Positions 9,003 through 20,894 of a DNA stretch of 64,000 nucleotides are shown here, piece by piece (positions within the stretch are counted from its first letter, which is position 1; each line of letters starts with the position of its first letter). The stretch is taken from positions 1 to 64,000 of the forward strand of contig JAKLTH010000217.1 in the NCBI GenBank assembly GCA_025175895.1. The letters are read 5' to 3'. The stretch is from Wurfbainia villosa (taxonomy: Eukaryota > Streptophyta > Magnoliopsida > Zingiberales > Zingiberaceae). Below the pieces are notes generated by a model, which made no database searches, was not told the origin of the DNA, and saw nothing but the letters and a program-made list of their open reading frames with translations. The position numbers and the translations under genes are program-made.

Positions 9003-12000
9003 TGTAGTATACGAAAAAAATTTGAATTAACCGTTAATTAATTAGGATTAATTAGGCTTAATTAGTAGGTGAAATCGGGCTTGATCTGTAATTGGGCTGA
9101 AATCGGGTTTGATCTGCAAGTGGATTTGGGCTGAACTCGGATTGAATCTGACTTGGGTTAAGTTGCTGAACTGGCTGGGCTGAATCCAAACGGATTGGGT
9201 TTGGAACGGGCTGGGTTAGCCAGATTTGCTCGATCGGCTTTTAAAAGCCACCGAACGAATCAAAGCCTTCGCGATCCCCATTTTGTTTTCTCCGCGACAT
9301 TTCTCTGCTCACGGGCCCGTCACCAACCTCCGCTCGTCGGCGCCCAAAGGCAGAGGAGCTCGACCACCGCTTATTTAGTAGATCTCCTACGGGATTAGGG
9401 TTCTCGCCGAAGGAAATCGCGGCGACATTCTCGGACAACGACAACGTTATCGTTGTCGCGCAGCTGAGTCGCCATCGGAGGTAAGGATCGATCATCCCCT
9501 TCCCTTTTCGAGTGGAGATCTGGATTTTTGGGTTGTTTTTAGCTCAGATCGGGGTATTGGCAGTGATCGGAGCTGGTTGGTTCGGTGAGCGAAGAAAAGG
9601 GGAAAAGCCGAATGTCGCTCGTCACGAGCTAGGATCGAGCTCCGATCTTCGCCGTAATCGTGGGATGAGTAAGGTGGATTTACTGCGGAGTGCAGAGTTC
9701 GATTTGAATTGGGATTCCATCGGGAGCAAATGTAAAATCCGGATGTGAGGTCTAGAATCGTAAGCTTTATTACCGTATTGTTCGATCTTGATTGGCTTGT
9801 TTATGGATGTTGATTATGCTATGGATTTGGGAATCGGAACCGTGGGGTTGGATGATTACGGTAATTGTTTTGATCTGGGTTGAATTCGCATTAATGCTCG
9901 GAAATACTAGTTGATAGGATGAGTTGTGTTCGCTTGATGATGGGTTTTGATCGGATTTTCTTCGGTGAGCAGAGGTTGAATAGGGTGTCAGGAGATGCTC
10001 CGCTTGGTGTCAAGGGTGAGGAGTCTTGTCGGAAGAAATTCAAGCTCGGAAAGTTGTTAATTAGGCTTTCCATTGGGTGATTTGTAGAAGATCGATTTGA
10101 TTAGGGGTAGATTCTGTGGATGGCTAGGTTAAGTTAAGGTTTGATTGTGTTGTTGTTCGGGTATTAATTATGCTCGATTAATACTAGTGGATATTTGACA
10201 TGTCCAATCGAGATTTTAAGGTATTGGATGATATTGGTTATATATTGTTAGGAAGATAATGATTGGTTAAACAAGGAAAAGAATATGAATATAAATAAGT
10301 TAGTATTTTATTCTTAAAAGTATCGGTGATTGAAATTAATCGTAAATTGTTACTATTGTGCAGGTTTGGGATACGGAGCAGCTTAGCGGTCGTGAAGAGT
10401 ATACGAGCTTCGTATCAGGTGGTTAATATATACCAGGTCCGGTAGTTTGATCAATTCTAGTGCGTGACATTTTATATATGGTTATTCTTGTTTAACTTAG
10501 ATCCACTCATATTGTATCTTGTGCTTGTACTTAACTGCGATCTTTGAGATATTCTTTGTTAATCTATCATACCTTTATCTCGGATAGAATTATAACCTGT
10601 TTGTATGTTAGTGATAGGTATTGATTAAATGCATGTAGTCACTAGTGTGGACTTAGATGGGGTTACTTGGGTTCCATCACTAGGTTAGGTGATGAGTCCA
10701 TTGTATGCGTATATATATTAGTGAGTTAACTTGATGAACCTATTTATCATGCACATAGGTAAATAAGTTGGGGTTACGGATTAGTCATCCTTGCATGGTT
10801 GACTTTTGTTGACTAGATCTCCTTGTGGATTAGGGAGTGTTGTGGGGATGTATGTGTGAGCTATGCATCATTACATTTGCATGCATGCTGACGACTGGGT
10901 CTTCCTTGTGGAAGAGAGGGTCATCGATCATCTGCCTCCGGCCACTCGGGGTAGTGGTAGCAGGTTGAGGCGAGCATTGGATGTCGCGCTCGACCACTAT
11001 ATATGGTGGTAGGGAGATGCGACTGCCACCGCAGAGTGGTGTTAGCACTCGCCCACTATAGATGGTGGTTGTTATGACGTGCAGTTGTCCTGTGTGCGGC
11101 GCTTGTCTACTCATGGGTAGGGACGGCGTGGCTTGCAGCAGGGACCCCTAGGAGTAGTTAGCTTTTTACGCTTATATGCTACTCATTCATACTACCCAAC
11201 TCGGCCACTCGAAAGTAGTGGTAGCTAGAGTCGGGCTAGTTGTCATTTGTCGTGCCACCCTGGCCACTCTGGGGTCGTGGTTGCACGGGTCCGTAGACAG
11301 TGACCATGCAAATGCATTGCTGATATATATGTATGCATGTATTTGATATATGTTTTACATATGCCTGTGAGATGCTGCATTTGGTTGTTGCATATGATTG
11401 TACATCATGTTACATGTCTTTTGCATATTTTATATACCGTTGTGCATGTGTTGAGCATGAGTGTGTACTATTTGGATTATGTCATGATATACCTGTTCAG
11501 GATGTTATAGATCATATGGAGGACAGACCGTCAGGTATGTACATTACTTTATGTCAGTTGATCAGTTCAGTTATACCATGTGTAGGACATATCTGTGATT
11601 ACTGATTACTATGCTTAGTACCGTATGTCTGTTGGACTCATGCTGCATACCTGTAGATCTCTTTACCCTTTATGTTGTTCATGCACTTCTATATATTACC
11701 CCTGAGTTTTATACTCACCACCCTGGACCCTGGGTTTCCTGTCGCCCAGGTAGTAGATAGAAGATTTCGGCATGGATTTGGAGCATTGCCACCTGATCCC
11801 ATCTCGCCGTTTTTCCGAGGGTTTTGTTTCCCATCTCATGTATCTGCATATGGACTTTTATTGCTATTGGAGATCGTGATGTATTTTTCTCTTGTGATAT
11901 TCGGTATGAGATTCTGTTTTTGGGTATGGACGGATATACCGATGTACTGATGTTGTTGAGTTGTATTTCCATTATGTTTGGCTTCCGCTATTGATGTTAT

Positions 12001-12126
12001 ATGTTTTTGCTGTGTTGTATACATTTTCGATATGTGTTATACTGGCTGCGACTTTTGTACCATATTGGAATTGTCATAAAGGGGTGTCGTCCGTTGGCCG
12101 GACAGAGTCTATCTCGGGGCGTGATA
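9003..12126 (+). repeat. Element B 5' LTR
   Basis: This 3124-bp repeat matches 17131-20328 throughout. Differences cluster in short scrambled patches, many at CAG, CTG or CCGG-like sites, while long stretches between them are identical. A TATA-like palindrome CGGCTTTTAAAAGCCACCG lies at about 9236. A cluster of small hairpins lies at 10941-11282. Open frames inside it are not recognisable proteins. Confidence 0.93.
10941..11282 (+). repeat. Cluster of six small palindromes in B 5' LTR
   Basis: Six degenerate copies of a CCACT...AGTGG palindrome occur at 10941-10958, 10993-11010, 11025-11040, 11052-11069, 11204-11222 and 11263-11281. Each could fold into a 5-6 bp stem with a 4-8 nt loop. The same cluster is in the 3' LTR. 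Confidence 0.75.
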
Positions 12127-12133
12127 ATTTTAT

Positions 12134-12145
12134 TGGTATCAGAGC
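12134..12145 (+). other. Element B primer-binding site (initiator Met tRNA)
   Basis: TGGTATCAGAGC lies 8 bases after the LTR end. It is the usual complement of the 3' end of plant initiator-Met tRNA. Confidence 0.9.
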
Positions 12146-12350
12146 TCTAGGTTGCAATGCCATGCAATAATGTTTTGTTGGATTTTGGGACCTCGGAAAT
12201 CGTTTTTGATTTGATTTGATTTCGATTTTGGTAAGATGGGATTGACAGAGGCATGAGCTCCAAGTTGTCCGAAGTAAGAAATCTTGACACACTATATTTT
12301 CTGGTTAAATATTTATGTAAGTCGTTCAATAGGTGTGAATAGACGATATT

Positions 12351-13075
12351 ATGACACCTGTTCAGACTCGTAAGAGAGGTCGACCCTCTAAACAGCCTAT
12401 TGCCGGAGGACTGGTTGATCAGGAGGAGCCACGACAGTCTCCTACCAGAGGTTCGGAACCTCAAGAGCCTGATGTACCCCGGACTATGCCGACTGCTACG
12501 GATTCCAGTTGGGTCAGAGTCAAGGCACGTATACCGGTGTTAGCACGGTCAGCCAAGGACCGATTCACGCTATTCCGAGGCGAGTCTGATCCCTGGATTG
12601 CACGGACCTGGTTAGAAAAATTGGAGGATACGTTTGAGTTCATGAGTTGCACCGATGAGGAGAAGGTGGGTCTAGCAGCTTATCATCTTCGGGAGCAGGC
12701 GGTTACGTGGTGGAAAATGCAGAAGACCTTGATGGGAGAGCAGAACATCACCTGGGCAGTTTTCCGAGATATATTCTGGAGGCAGTATTTTCCTTCTGCG
12801 TTCTCTACAGCACGCCGTCAGGAGTTCTTAAGCCTTAAGCAGGGGGATCGATCAGTTATGGAATACAATGCAGAGTTTACTCGATTAGCGGAATTCTGTC
12901 CGCGTCTGGTAGCACAGGATGAGGACCGGATGTTACAATTCACACAGGGTTTGGCAGCCTATATTCGAGTAAGAATATCTGGATCCTCCATTAACTCGTA
13001 CCGAGAGGCACTGGATAGGGCTCTGTCTATTGAGATGACTTCTCGGCAAATTGCAAAGGAGAAGGAGGGATGTCG
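12351..13075 (+). pseudogene. Element B gag, capsid part
   Basis: The ATG at 12351 opens a frame with a basic N-terminus (RKRGRPSKQP). It then reads the retrotransposon Gag domain: FRGESDPWIARTWLEKLE, an AAYHLREQAVTWWKMQ segment, FRDIFWRQYFPSAF, and QEFLSLKQGDRSVMEYNAEF. This is the nucleocapsid precursor that builds the particle. Reading passes to another frame near 13070 (EKEG to MSRKAAEAD), which is a single small indel because the second frame carries on directly with the zinc knuckles. An attempt at the host start upstream finds no better ATG. Confidence 0.85.
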
Positions 13076-14490
13076 AGGAAAGCAGCGGAGGCGGATACGA
13101 CCACGGAGACTCAGAAGAAGCAGAATCAGAGTGGGGCTTCTCGTGGTACTTCAGAGGGATCATCTAGGGCACAGAAAGGGAAGCGACCAGCTTCTGGACA
13201 GTCTGGCGGTTCTCAGAAGAACCGTAAGAGTGGATACATGACTAGATGTCGTAGATGTGGGTCCGGAAATCATAGTTTTCCCGAGTGTCCCCTGGATCGA
13301 GATGTTTGTTATTACTGCAAGCATCCAGGGCATACTAGTCGAGAGTGTACTCTGAAGGCACAGCTGGAGGGTTCAGGCAATTCCAGCAAGGGAAAGAGAT
13401 CTGATCAGCATCATCAGCAGAGGTCAGCACCTAGGACGCAGATGCATGGTCAGAGACAGACACTACCTCCTACAGCCCAGATATATCATATACATGGGAG
13501 TGATTCTTCCGGGATGCCAGCAGCGATTCATTATACCCCAGCTCCAGAGAGTTATTATTCCGGACCACCTACTCAGCGATATCTACCGGCCGGCTCTCAG
13601 GGATATATTATGCCTGCGCAGCAGAGTCAGCCTCCAGCAGCATCATCACAGACCCAGATCCATCCGGAGTGGAGGCATTCTACTATTATATCGGGAGCGC
13701 AGCAGCCGCCTACGGAGATTGGACGAGTTTATGCCATTACCCGAGAGGACGCACAGCGGGCCGAGGGATCGGTCATTCGGGGTATGATTTTGGTTTATTC
13801 TATACCTGCTAATACATTGATTGATACTGGTAGCTCCTATTCCTTTATTTCTAGTATATTTCTAAGTAAAATTGGGAGAATCCCTATGATTCGTTCTTGT
13901 GGATTAGCAGTATCATTACCATCGGACGAGGTTTTGACCAGTCATCAAGTAATCAAGGGTTGTCCGTTGGATTTCAAGGGACATATACTTATGGTGGACC
14001 TTCAGGTGCTAGAGATGGTGGAATTCGATATTATACTCGGAATGGATTGGTTGGCTACATATTGTGCTACAGTGGATTGTAGAGCGAGAGTAGTGACCTT
14101 CCGACCACCAGATCAGCCTGCATGGGAATTCGTGGGTACCCGGGATGATGGAGTGTCCGTTATATCTGCACTTCAGGCTCGGAGATTATTGTCGCATGGT
14201 TGTCTAGGTTACTTATTCTCTTTGGTCAAAGTGGAGAGTGAGGAGATACACCCTCTTCCAAAGACGGTGGTTTGTGAGTATCCGGATGTATTCCCAGATG
14301 AACTTTCGGGCTTGCCACCTCCGAGACAAGTGGAATTCGCGATAGAGGTGATCCCAGGAACCTCACCGGTGTCAAAGGCTCCATACCGGATGGCACCGAA
14401 AGAGTTAAGTGAGCTAAAGATACAACTGCAAGAGTTATTGGATAGGGGTTTTGTTCGTCCTAGTGTCTCACCCTGGGGAGCTCGGTGCTC
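13070..14490 (+). pseudogene. Element B gag zinc knuckles, protease and start of RT
   Basis: This is a 486-residue frame. Residues about 58-95 hold two CCHC knuckles, CRRCGSGNHSFPEC and CYYCKHPGHTSREC. A Gln/Pro-rich linker follows. The protease has LIDTGSSYSFIS with the D-T-G triad, then EFDIILGMDWL. Downstream VFPDELSGLPPPRQVEF and the YRMAPKEL region begin the reverse transcriptase. Around 14485 the frame is lost in SPWGA, where a missing base or two moves RT to another frame. Gag and protease in one polyprotein fit chromoviruses. Confidence 0.88.
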
Positions 14491-14990
14491 TTTGTTAAAA
14501 AGAAGGATGGATCTTTGCGGTTATGTATAGATTACCGACAACTAAATGCGGTGACCGTTAAGAACAAATATCCACTGCCGAGGATAGAGGATTTATTTGA
14601 TCAGCTCAAGGATACTTGCATGTATTCCAAGATTGATCTGCGATCAGGTTATCATCAGCTGAAGGTAAGAGATGAGGATGTTCGTAAGAAATTTCTCGCA
14701 CGCGTTATGGACATTATGAGTTTCTAGTGATGCCATTTGGTCTTACTAATGCTCCAAATTGCATTTATGGATTTGATGAACCGGGTATTCTTGAGGTACT
14801 TGATCGCTTTGTCATCGTATTCATAGATGATATCTTGATATATTCTCGTCGAGGAGGAGCATGAGCACCATCTTCTGATTGTATTAGAGACGCGGCGACG
14901 AGCATTTATATGCCAAATTTAGAAGTGCGCTCGTTATCTTCAGGATTTCTTGGACATGTGGTATCTAGCAGAGGTATTTGATTGATCCTC
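14485..14990 (+). pseudogene. Element B reverse transcriptase
   Basis: The frame 14485-14727 reads FVKKKDGSLRLCIDYRQLN, then KYPLPRIEDLFDQL, then SKIDLRSGYHQ, the fingers and first palm aspartate of Gypsy RT. After a frameshift near 14700 come VMPFGLTNAP (about 14727) and FIDDILIYS (about 14820), which holds the catalytic DD pair, in other frames. It ends near LGHVVSS (about 14950). Several indels, often where the codon pattern suggests a lost CAG or CTG, inactivate it. Confidence 0.85.
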
Positions 14991-15560
14991 GAAAATCAAG
15001 CGATTACAGTTGGGAGCAAACAAAGTCGATTCAGAAGTCCGTAGTTTTCTTGGATTGGCCGGGTATTACCGTAGATTTGTGGAGGATTTTCGTATAGCCA
15101 CACCACTTACTCGCTTGACCGGAAAGGAGTCAAGTTTGCTTGGTCGAGGCGTGTGAGTCCAGCCGTGAGCTTAAGCATAGACTAGTTTCGTGACCAGATT
15201 AGTGATTCCTTCTTCTGGATGGTCTCAGATAATCGATGCTTCTTTTCAAGGCTTGGGAGCGATGCGTCAGTGTAGTATCTTATGCCTCCCGTCGCCTTAA
15301 GGATCATGAGAGGAATTATCCAGACATCGATCCGGAGTTAGCGCCCATTATTTTTGCGCTAAAGATATGGAGACATTATCTATATGGGATTACTTTTGAG
15401 ATCTATACGACCATAAGAGTTTGAAATATCTTTTCACTCGAAAGAATTGAATCTTAGACGAGGCGATGGATGGAGTACCTAAAGGATTATGATTGCACCA
15501 TTCAAGATCATCCGTAAAGCTAACGTCGTAGCCGATGCACGAGCAGAAGTCCCGTGGGAT
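14991..15560 (+). pseudogene. Element B connection and RNase H region
   Basis: FLGLAGYYRRFVEDF (about 15040) is the conserved link after RT. The frame 15236-15424 reads SYASRRLKDHERNYP, then ELAPIIFALKIWRHYLYG, the core of Gypsy RNase H. Next, YLF and a RRWMEYLKDYD segment appear in shifted frames. Missing dinucleotides at expected CAG/CTG codons (for example about 15408, 15452 and 15515) break the frame repeatedly. Confidence 0.8.
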
Positions 15561-15779
15561 TCGGCGTCATTTGACCGCGATGGCCCGATCTTGTTCGGCA
15601 GTTCGAGTTGGGGTTAACAGGTCAAACATCCCGAGGATATTGGTATCCATGGTTGCCTACCGCTATTATTGAGAGGATCAAAGAGGCACAAGCTAGCGAC
15701 AAGATCTCGCAGCTTCTTATGCAAAGACGTGATTCGTAACGCATGCATTTCTCGTGTGACATGACCGAGTCCTCCTTCC

Positions 15780-16545
15780 GAGGAAGATTATGTGTTCGGA
15801 CATACATCCGATTAAGGAGGAGTTATTACGAGACACATCACTGAGATTTGCTATACATCCGGGCGGTACTCGGATGTATCAGTATTTGAGACATTCATAT
15901 TGGTGGGACGGTATGAAGAGGGATATTGCGGATTTCGTCGCTCGATGTTTGGTTTGCTAGCAGGTAAAGGCTGAACATCGAAACCCACCGTTATTACTGA
16001 GAATCCCAATTCGGAATGGAAGTGGGAACATATTACGATGGATTTTGTTACGGGTTGCCTGTAACCCGTAAAGGACATGATGCGATTTGGGTGATTGTGA
16101 TAGGTTAACCAATCCGCTCATTTCCTTCCGATTCGTCAGACTCATCCATTGGATCGACTAGCTGAGCTATACTGTAGAGAGATTGTCAGACTGCACGGAG
16201 TACCCTTGAGTATCATATCTGACAGAGATCCACGTTTTACTTCACGATTGGCGAGTCTTGACATGCTATGGGCGCGAGCCGTCTCGATCTTGCATTTCAC
16301 CATGAGCGGATGGGCCGATCGGAGCGTACTATTGGACTGGAGGACTTATTGAGATCTTGCGTCATGGATTTGGAGCGGATTTGGGAGGATCACGTTCACT
16401 TGGTGGAGTTGCGTATAATAATAGTTATCACTCTTCCATTCGGATGGCTCCCTTTGAGGCTTTGTTATGCAGTCGACCTGCGGATCTTATTGTGGGAGGA
16501 TGTTGGGGGCGGCGGTTATTGGGCCCTCGAGTATTGACATGATCG
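15780..16545 (+). pseudogene. Element B integrase
   Basis: An HHCC zinc region is readable near 15850-15975: FAIHPGGT, YLRHSYWW, then ARCLVC with a TAG (15958) where the family has Gln. The catalytic core follows in pieces: VIVDR-like after GHDAIWV (about 16085), LYCREIVRLHGVPLSIISDRDPRF (from about 16167) with the second Asp, and YNNSYHSSIRMAPFEALLC (about 16420-16470). It would insert the DNA copy of the element. Frameshifts every 100-200 bp make it non-functional. Confidence 0.83.
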
Positions 16546-17041
16546 AGTTAGTTCGTATTATTAGACGACGATTGTCAGAGGCTCAGGACAGACAGAAAAG
16601 TTATGCGGATCGGACGCGAAGACCCCTGGAGTTTTCTATAGGGGATCATGTATTCCTACGTGTATCACCTACAAAAGGAGTCAAGAGATTCGGAATTAAA
16701 GGAAAGTTAGCACCACGCTACATTGGACCATTCGAGATATTGGAGCGGATTGGAGGTGTAGCATGTTGGCTCTACCTCGACGCTTGCGGCGTTCATAACA
16801 TATTCCATGTTTCTATCTTTGAGGAAATCGTCAGCGTCGGATCATGTTTTTGTGAGTGCAGTTCCACTCGACCCTAGACATATGAGGAATTTCCCGTGCG
16901 GATTCTTGGTCGCAAAGAGCGTCAGTTACGGAACAAAACCATCCGCCTTGTAAAGGTTGGATGGCAGCATCACACTTATGAGGAGGCTACATGAGAGCTG
17001 GAGGATATCATCCGAGCTCGATATCCTCACCTGTTCACGTG
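16546..17041 (+). pseudogene. Element B integrase C-terminus and degenerate chromodomain
   Basis: The frame 16467-16877 reads RLSEAQDRQKSYADRTRRPL, then GDHVFLRVSPTKGVKRFG, KLAPRYIGPFEILERIG and HNIFHVS, the usual GPY/F-like integrase end. Then come VRILGRKERQLRNKTIRLVK and VGWQHHTYEEAT, a TGA where Trp is expected (about 16993), and ELEDIIRARYPHLF before the final stop. The last part matches the chromodomain-like tail of Tekay/Del integrases, thought to steer insertion to heterochromatin. Confidence 0.78.
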
Positions 17042-17117
17042 AGGTATGTAGTAATTCAAGAATTTCTTACTTTGATTACTGCATATAAGTACGAAAATTT
17101 GGGGACCAAATTTTATT

Positions 17118-17130
17118 AAGTGGGGGAGAA
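17118..17130 (+). other. Element B polypurine tract
   Basis: AAGTGGGGGAGAA directly precedes the 3' LTR. Confidence 0.88.
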
Positions 17131-20100
17131 TGTAGTATACGAAAAAAAAAAATTTGAATTAACCGTTAATTAATTAGGATTAATTAAGGGATTAATTAGG
17201 CTTAATTAGTAGGCTGAAATCGGGCTTGATCTGTAATTGGGCTTGGGCTGAAATCGGGCTTGATCTGTAATTGGGCTTGGGCTGAAATCGGGCTTGATCT
17301 GCAAGTGGATTTGGGCTGAACTCGGATTGAATCTGACTTGGGTTAAGTTGCTGAATCGGCTGGGCTGAATCAAAATGGATTGGGTTTGGAACGAGCTGGG
17401 TTAGTCATATTTGCTCGATCGGCTTTTAAAAGCCACCGAACGAATCAAAGCCTTTGCGATCCCCATTTCGTCTTCTCCGTGACATTTCTCTGCTCCGCGC
17501 GGCGTCCGTCACCAACCTCCGTTCGTCGGCGTCCGGTGCGAGGAGCTCGACGGCGCCACTATTTAGTAGATCTCTGGCCGGGAATTAGGGGGGGTTCTCG
17601 CCTGGAAGGAAATCGCGGTGACACTCCCAGCGGATAGCAGCGTTGTTGTCGCGGCAGCGAGCTGCCATCGGAGGTAAGGATCGATCATCCCCTTCCCTTT
17701 TCGAGTGGAGATCTGGATTTTTGGGTTGTTTTTAGCTCAGATCGGGGTATTGGCAGTGATCGGAGCTGGTTGGTTCGGTGAGCAGCAAAAGGGGGAAAAG
17801 CCGGATGTCGCCTGTCGCCGGAGCTAGGGATCAGAGCTCCGATCTTCGCTGGTAATCAGGGGATGAGTAAGGTGGATTTCGATTGGAGTCTGAGTTCGGG
17901 ATTTGAATTGGGATTCCATCGGGAGCAGCCGGAAAATCCGACAGAGGTCTAGAACTGGTAAGCTTTATTACCGTGTATTGTTCGATCTTGATTGGCTTGT
18001 TTATGGATGTTGATTATGCTATGGATTTGGGAATCGGAACTGTGGGGTTGGATGATTACGGTAATTGTTTTGATACGGGTTAAATTCGGTATTAATGCTC
18101 GGGAAATACTAGTTGATAGGATGAGTTGTGTTCTGTTGATGATGGGTTTTGATCGGGATTTTGTTCGGTGAGCAGAGGTTGAACAGGGGTGCTGCCGGAG
18201 ATGCTCTGTTTGTTGTCAAGGGTGAGGAGCTGCTGTCGGAAGAAATTCAAGCTCGGGAAATTTGTTAATTAGGCTTTCCATTGGTTGATTTGTGTAGAAG
18301 ATCGATTTGATTAGGTGTAGGTTCTGTGGATGGCTAGGTTAAGTTAAGGTTTGATTGTGTTGTTGTTCGGGTATTAATTATGCTCGATTAATACTAGTGG
18401 ATATTTGACATGTCTGAATCTGGGAGATTTTAAGGTATTGGATGATATTGGTTATATATTGTTAGGAAGATAATGATTGGGTTAAACAAGGGAAAAAGAA
18501 TACGAATATAAATAAGTTAGTATTTTATTCGTAAAAGTATCGGTGATTGTACTTAATCGTAAATTGTTACTATTGTGCAGGTTTGGGATACGGAGCAGGT
18601 TCGCGGTCGTGAAGATTATACGAGCTTCGTATCAGGTGGGTAATATCTACCTGGTCCGGTAGTTTGATCAATTCTAGTGCGTGACATTTTATATATGGTT
18701 ATTCTTGTTTACCTTAGATCCACTCATATTGTATCTTGTGCTTGTACTTAACCTGCGATCTTTGAGATATTGCTGTTAATCTATCATACCTTTATCTCGG
18801 ATAGGAATTATAACCCTGTTTGTATGTTAGCTGATAGGTATTCAGTTAAATGCATGTAGTCACTAGTGTGGACTTAGATGGGGTTACCGGGTTCCGTCAC
18901 TAGGTTAGGTGATGAGTCCAAATTATAGGGTTGGTCGTTGTACCGTATATATATTAGTGAGTTAACTTGATGAACCTATTTATCTGTACATAGGTAAATA
19001 AGTTGGGGTTACGGATTAGTCGTCCTTGCATGGTTGACTTTTGTTGACTAGATCTCCTTGTGGATTAGGGAGTGTTGTGGGGATGTATGTGAGATATGCA
19101 TCATTACATTTGCATGCATCTTGTGGAGGTCTTCCTTGTGGAAGAGACAGTCATCGGTCATCCTGCCTCCCGGCCACTCGAGTAGTAGTAGCAGGTTGAG
19201 GCGAGCATTGGATGTGCTTGCTACCACACAATATATGGTGGTAGCCGGAGATGCCTTTGGCCACTATGCAGTGGTGTTAGCACTCGCCCACTATAGATGG
19301 TGGTTGTTATGACGTCGGTTGTCCTGTGTCGGCGCTTGTCTACTCATGGGTAGGCGGGCGTGGCTTGGCGAGGACCCCTAGGAGTAGTTAGCTTTTTACG
19401 CTTATATGCTACTCATTCATACTACCCAACTCGGCCACTCGAGAGTAGTGGTAGCTAGAGTCGGGCTAGTTGTCATTTGTCGTGCCACCACAGCCACTGG
19501 GTCGTGGTTGGAGGGTCATGACATGACCATGCATATGCATTGCTGATATATATGTATGCATGTATTTGATATATGTTTTACATATTCCTGTGAGATGCTG
19601 CATTTGGTTGTTGCATATGATTGTACATCATGTTACATGTCTTTTGCATATTTTATATACCGTTGTGCATGTGTTGAGCATGAGTGTGTACTATTTGGAT
19701 TATGTCATGATATACATTCGGGATGTTATAGATCATATGGAGAATGAGACCGTCAGTATGTACATTACTTTATGTCGATTGATCGATTGATTATACCATG
19801 TGTAGGACATATCTGTGAGATTACTATACTTAATCATTTGTATATACATTGGACTCATCTTTGCATACACAGTAGATCTCTTTACCCTTTATGTTGTTTA
19901 TGCACTTCTATATATTACCCACAGTTTTATACTCACCACCACGACCACAGGTTTCTGTCAGAGTAGTAGATAGAAGATTTCGGCATGGATTTGGAGCATT
20001 GCCACTGATCCCATCTCGGTTTTTAGGTTTTGTTTCCCATCTCATGTATCTGCATATGGACTTTTATTGCTATTGGAGATCGTGATGTATTTTTCTCTTG

Positions 20101-20328
20101 TGATATTGTATGAGATTACTGTTTTTGGGTATGGGCGGATATACCTGTCGATGTTGTTGAGTTGTATTTCCATTATGTTTGGCTTCCGCTATTGATGTTA
20201 TACGTTTTTTGCTGTGTTGTATAAATTTTCGATATGTGTTATACTGGCTGCGACTTTTGTACCGTATTGGAATTGTCATAAGGGGGTGTCGTCCGTTGGC
20301 CGGACAGAGTCTACCTCAGGGCGTGACA
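17131..20328 (+). repeat. Element B 3' LTR
   Basis: This 3198-bp repeat is the partner of 9003-12126. Near its start it has two extra tandem copies of a roughly 35-bp unit (GGGCTGAAATCGGGCTTGAT and following) at about 17215-17305. It carries the same hairpin cluster at about 19165-19515, more degraded. Confidence 0.93.
19165..19515 (+). repeat. Palindrome cluster in B 3' LTR
   Basis: This is the counterpart of 10941-11282. GGCCACTCGAGTAGTAGTAG, CACACAATATATGGTGGT, the CCCACTATAGATGGTGGT copy and the GCCACTCGAGAGTAGTGGT copy are all visible. The last copy has kept better pairing than its partner in the 5' LTR. Confidence 0.7.
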
Positions 20329-20894
20329 AACTATGAGGAAAGAAAATGTTTAATCAATGGACATATTGCCCATAGATCATAGTTGGATATTTTAAATGAT
20401 TTAAAATTATTTTATGTTTCATAATCTGTGAGTTCATATTTTTGAAAAGCTTCTAAGGCAAAACTAGCTTTCAAGTTGATACAAAGTTTAGTGATTTTCA
20501 AACTTTTGAGTTTTCGCCTAATTTTCAAAAATTGAATGAATTTTCATGAAAAAAAAATTTTCACTGATAAAGGAACTCATTAGAATTATGTTCCCCAAAT
20601 TTCATGATTTTTTGAATTTCTTAAAATTTTTAATGCATTTCTGAATTTCATTCGAAAAATAAAAATTTCTGAATCTTAGGTGCTAGTCGACTGATGCTCT
20701 GATTCAGTTGACTGATGTATTGTGCACGAGCACAGTAACTTGTTTTATCAGGTTTTGAGTTGGATTTTGGTATTTTTCTTTCCCTATACTTTATGCAATG
20801 CTTATATAACATATGTGAGATGTTTTTGATGGTGTCAAAGGGAGAGAAATATTAGGGTTTAAGTTTATCATGCTAGAGGGAATTAACACGGGTT
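20329..20894 (+). other. Element S1 internal non-coding sequence, right of B
   Basis: The S1 sequence resumes with the duplicated AACTA. It is A/T-rich with no gene, and it holds early copies of the AGTCGACTGATG motif (20685-20720) that becomes frequent in the S1 LTR. It ends in GGGTT (20890-20894), the target duplication of the solo LTR. Confidence 0.65.

Larger units (their letters stand above)
9003..20328 (+). mobile_element. Element B: Tekay/Del-like Gypsy chromovirus
   Basis: Two LTRs of 3.1-3.2 kb (9003-12126, 17131-20328) begin TGTAGTATAC and end GGGCGTGA[TC]A. They are flanked by AACTA (8998-9002 and 20329-20333). A Met-tRNA PBS follows the left LTR and a polypurine tract precedes the right one. 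The internal order is gag, protease, RT, RNase H, integrase and a degenerate chromodomain, as in chromoviruses. Very long LTRs, the Met PBS and the C-terminal RILxRK..V.WxxH..EEAT segment favour Tekay/Del. Gag to protease is nearly readable, but pol is shattered by small indels. Confidence 0.93.

Noticed and set aside
11333..11950. Cys/Tyr-rich open frames in the B LTR, possible small secreted proteins
   Set aside because: Present in both LTRs with changed frames and ends. Composition reflects T-rich LTR sequence, and no signal peptide or cysteine spacing is conserved.
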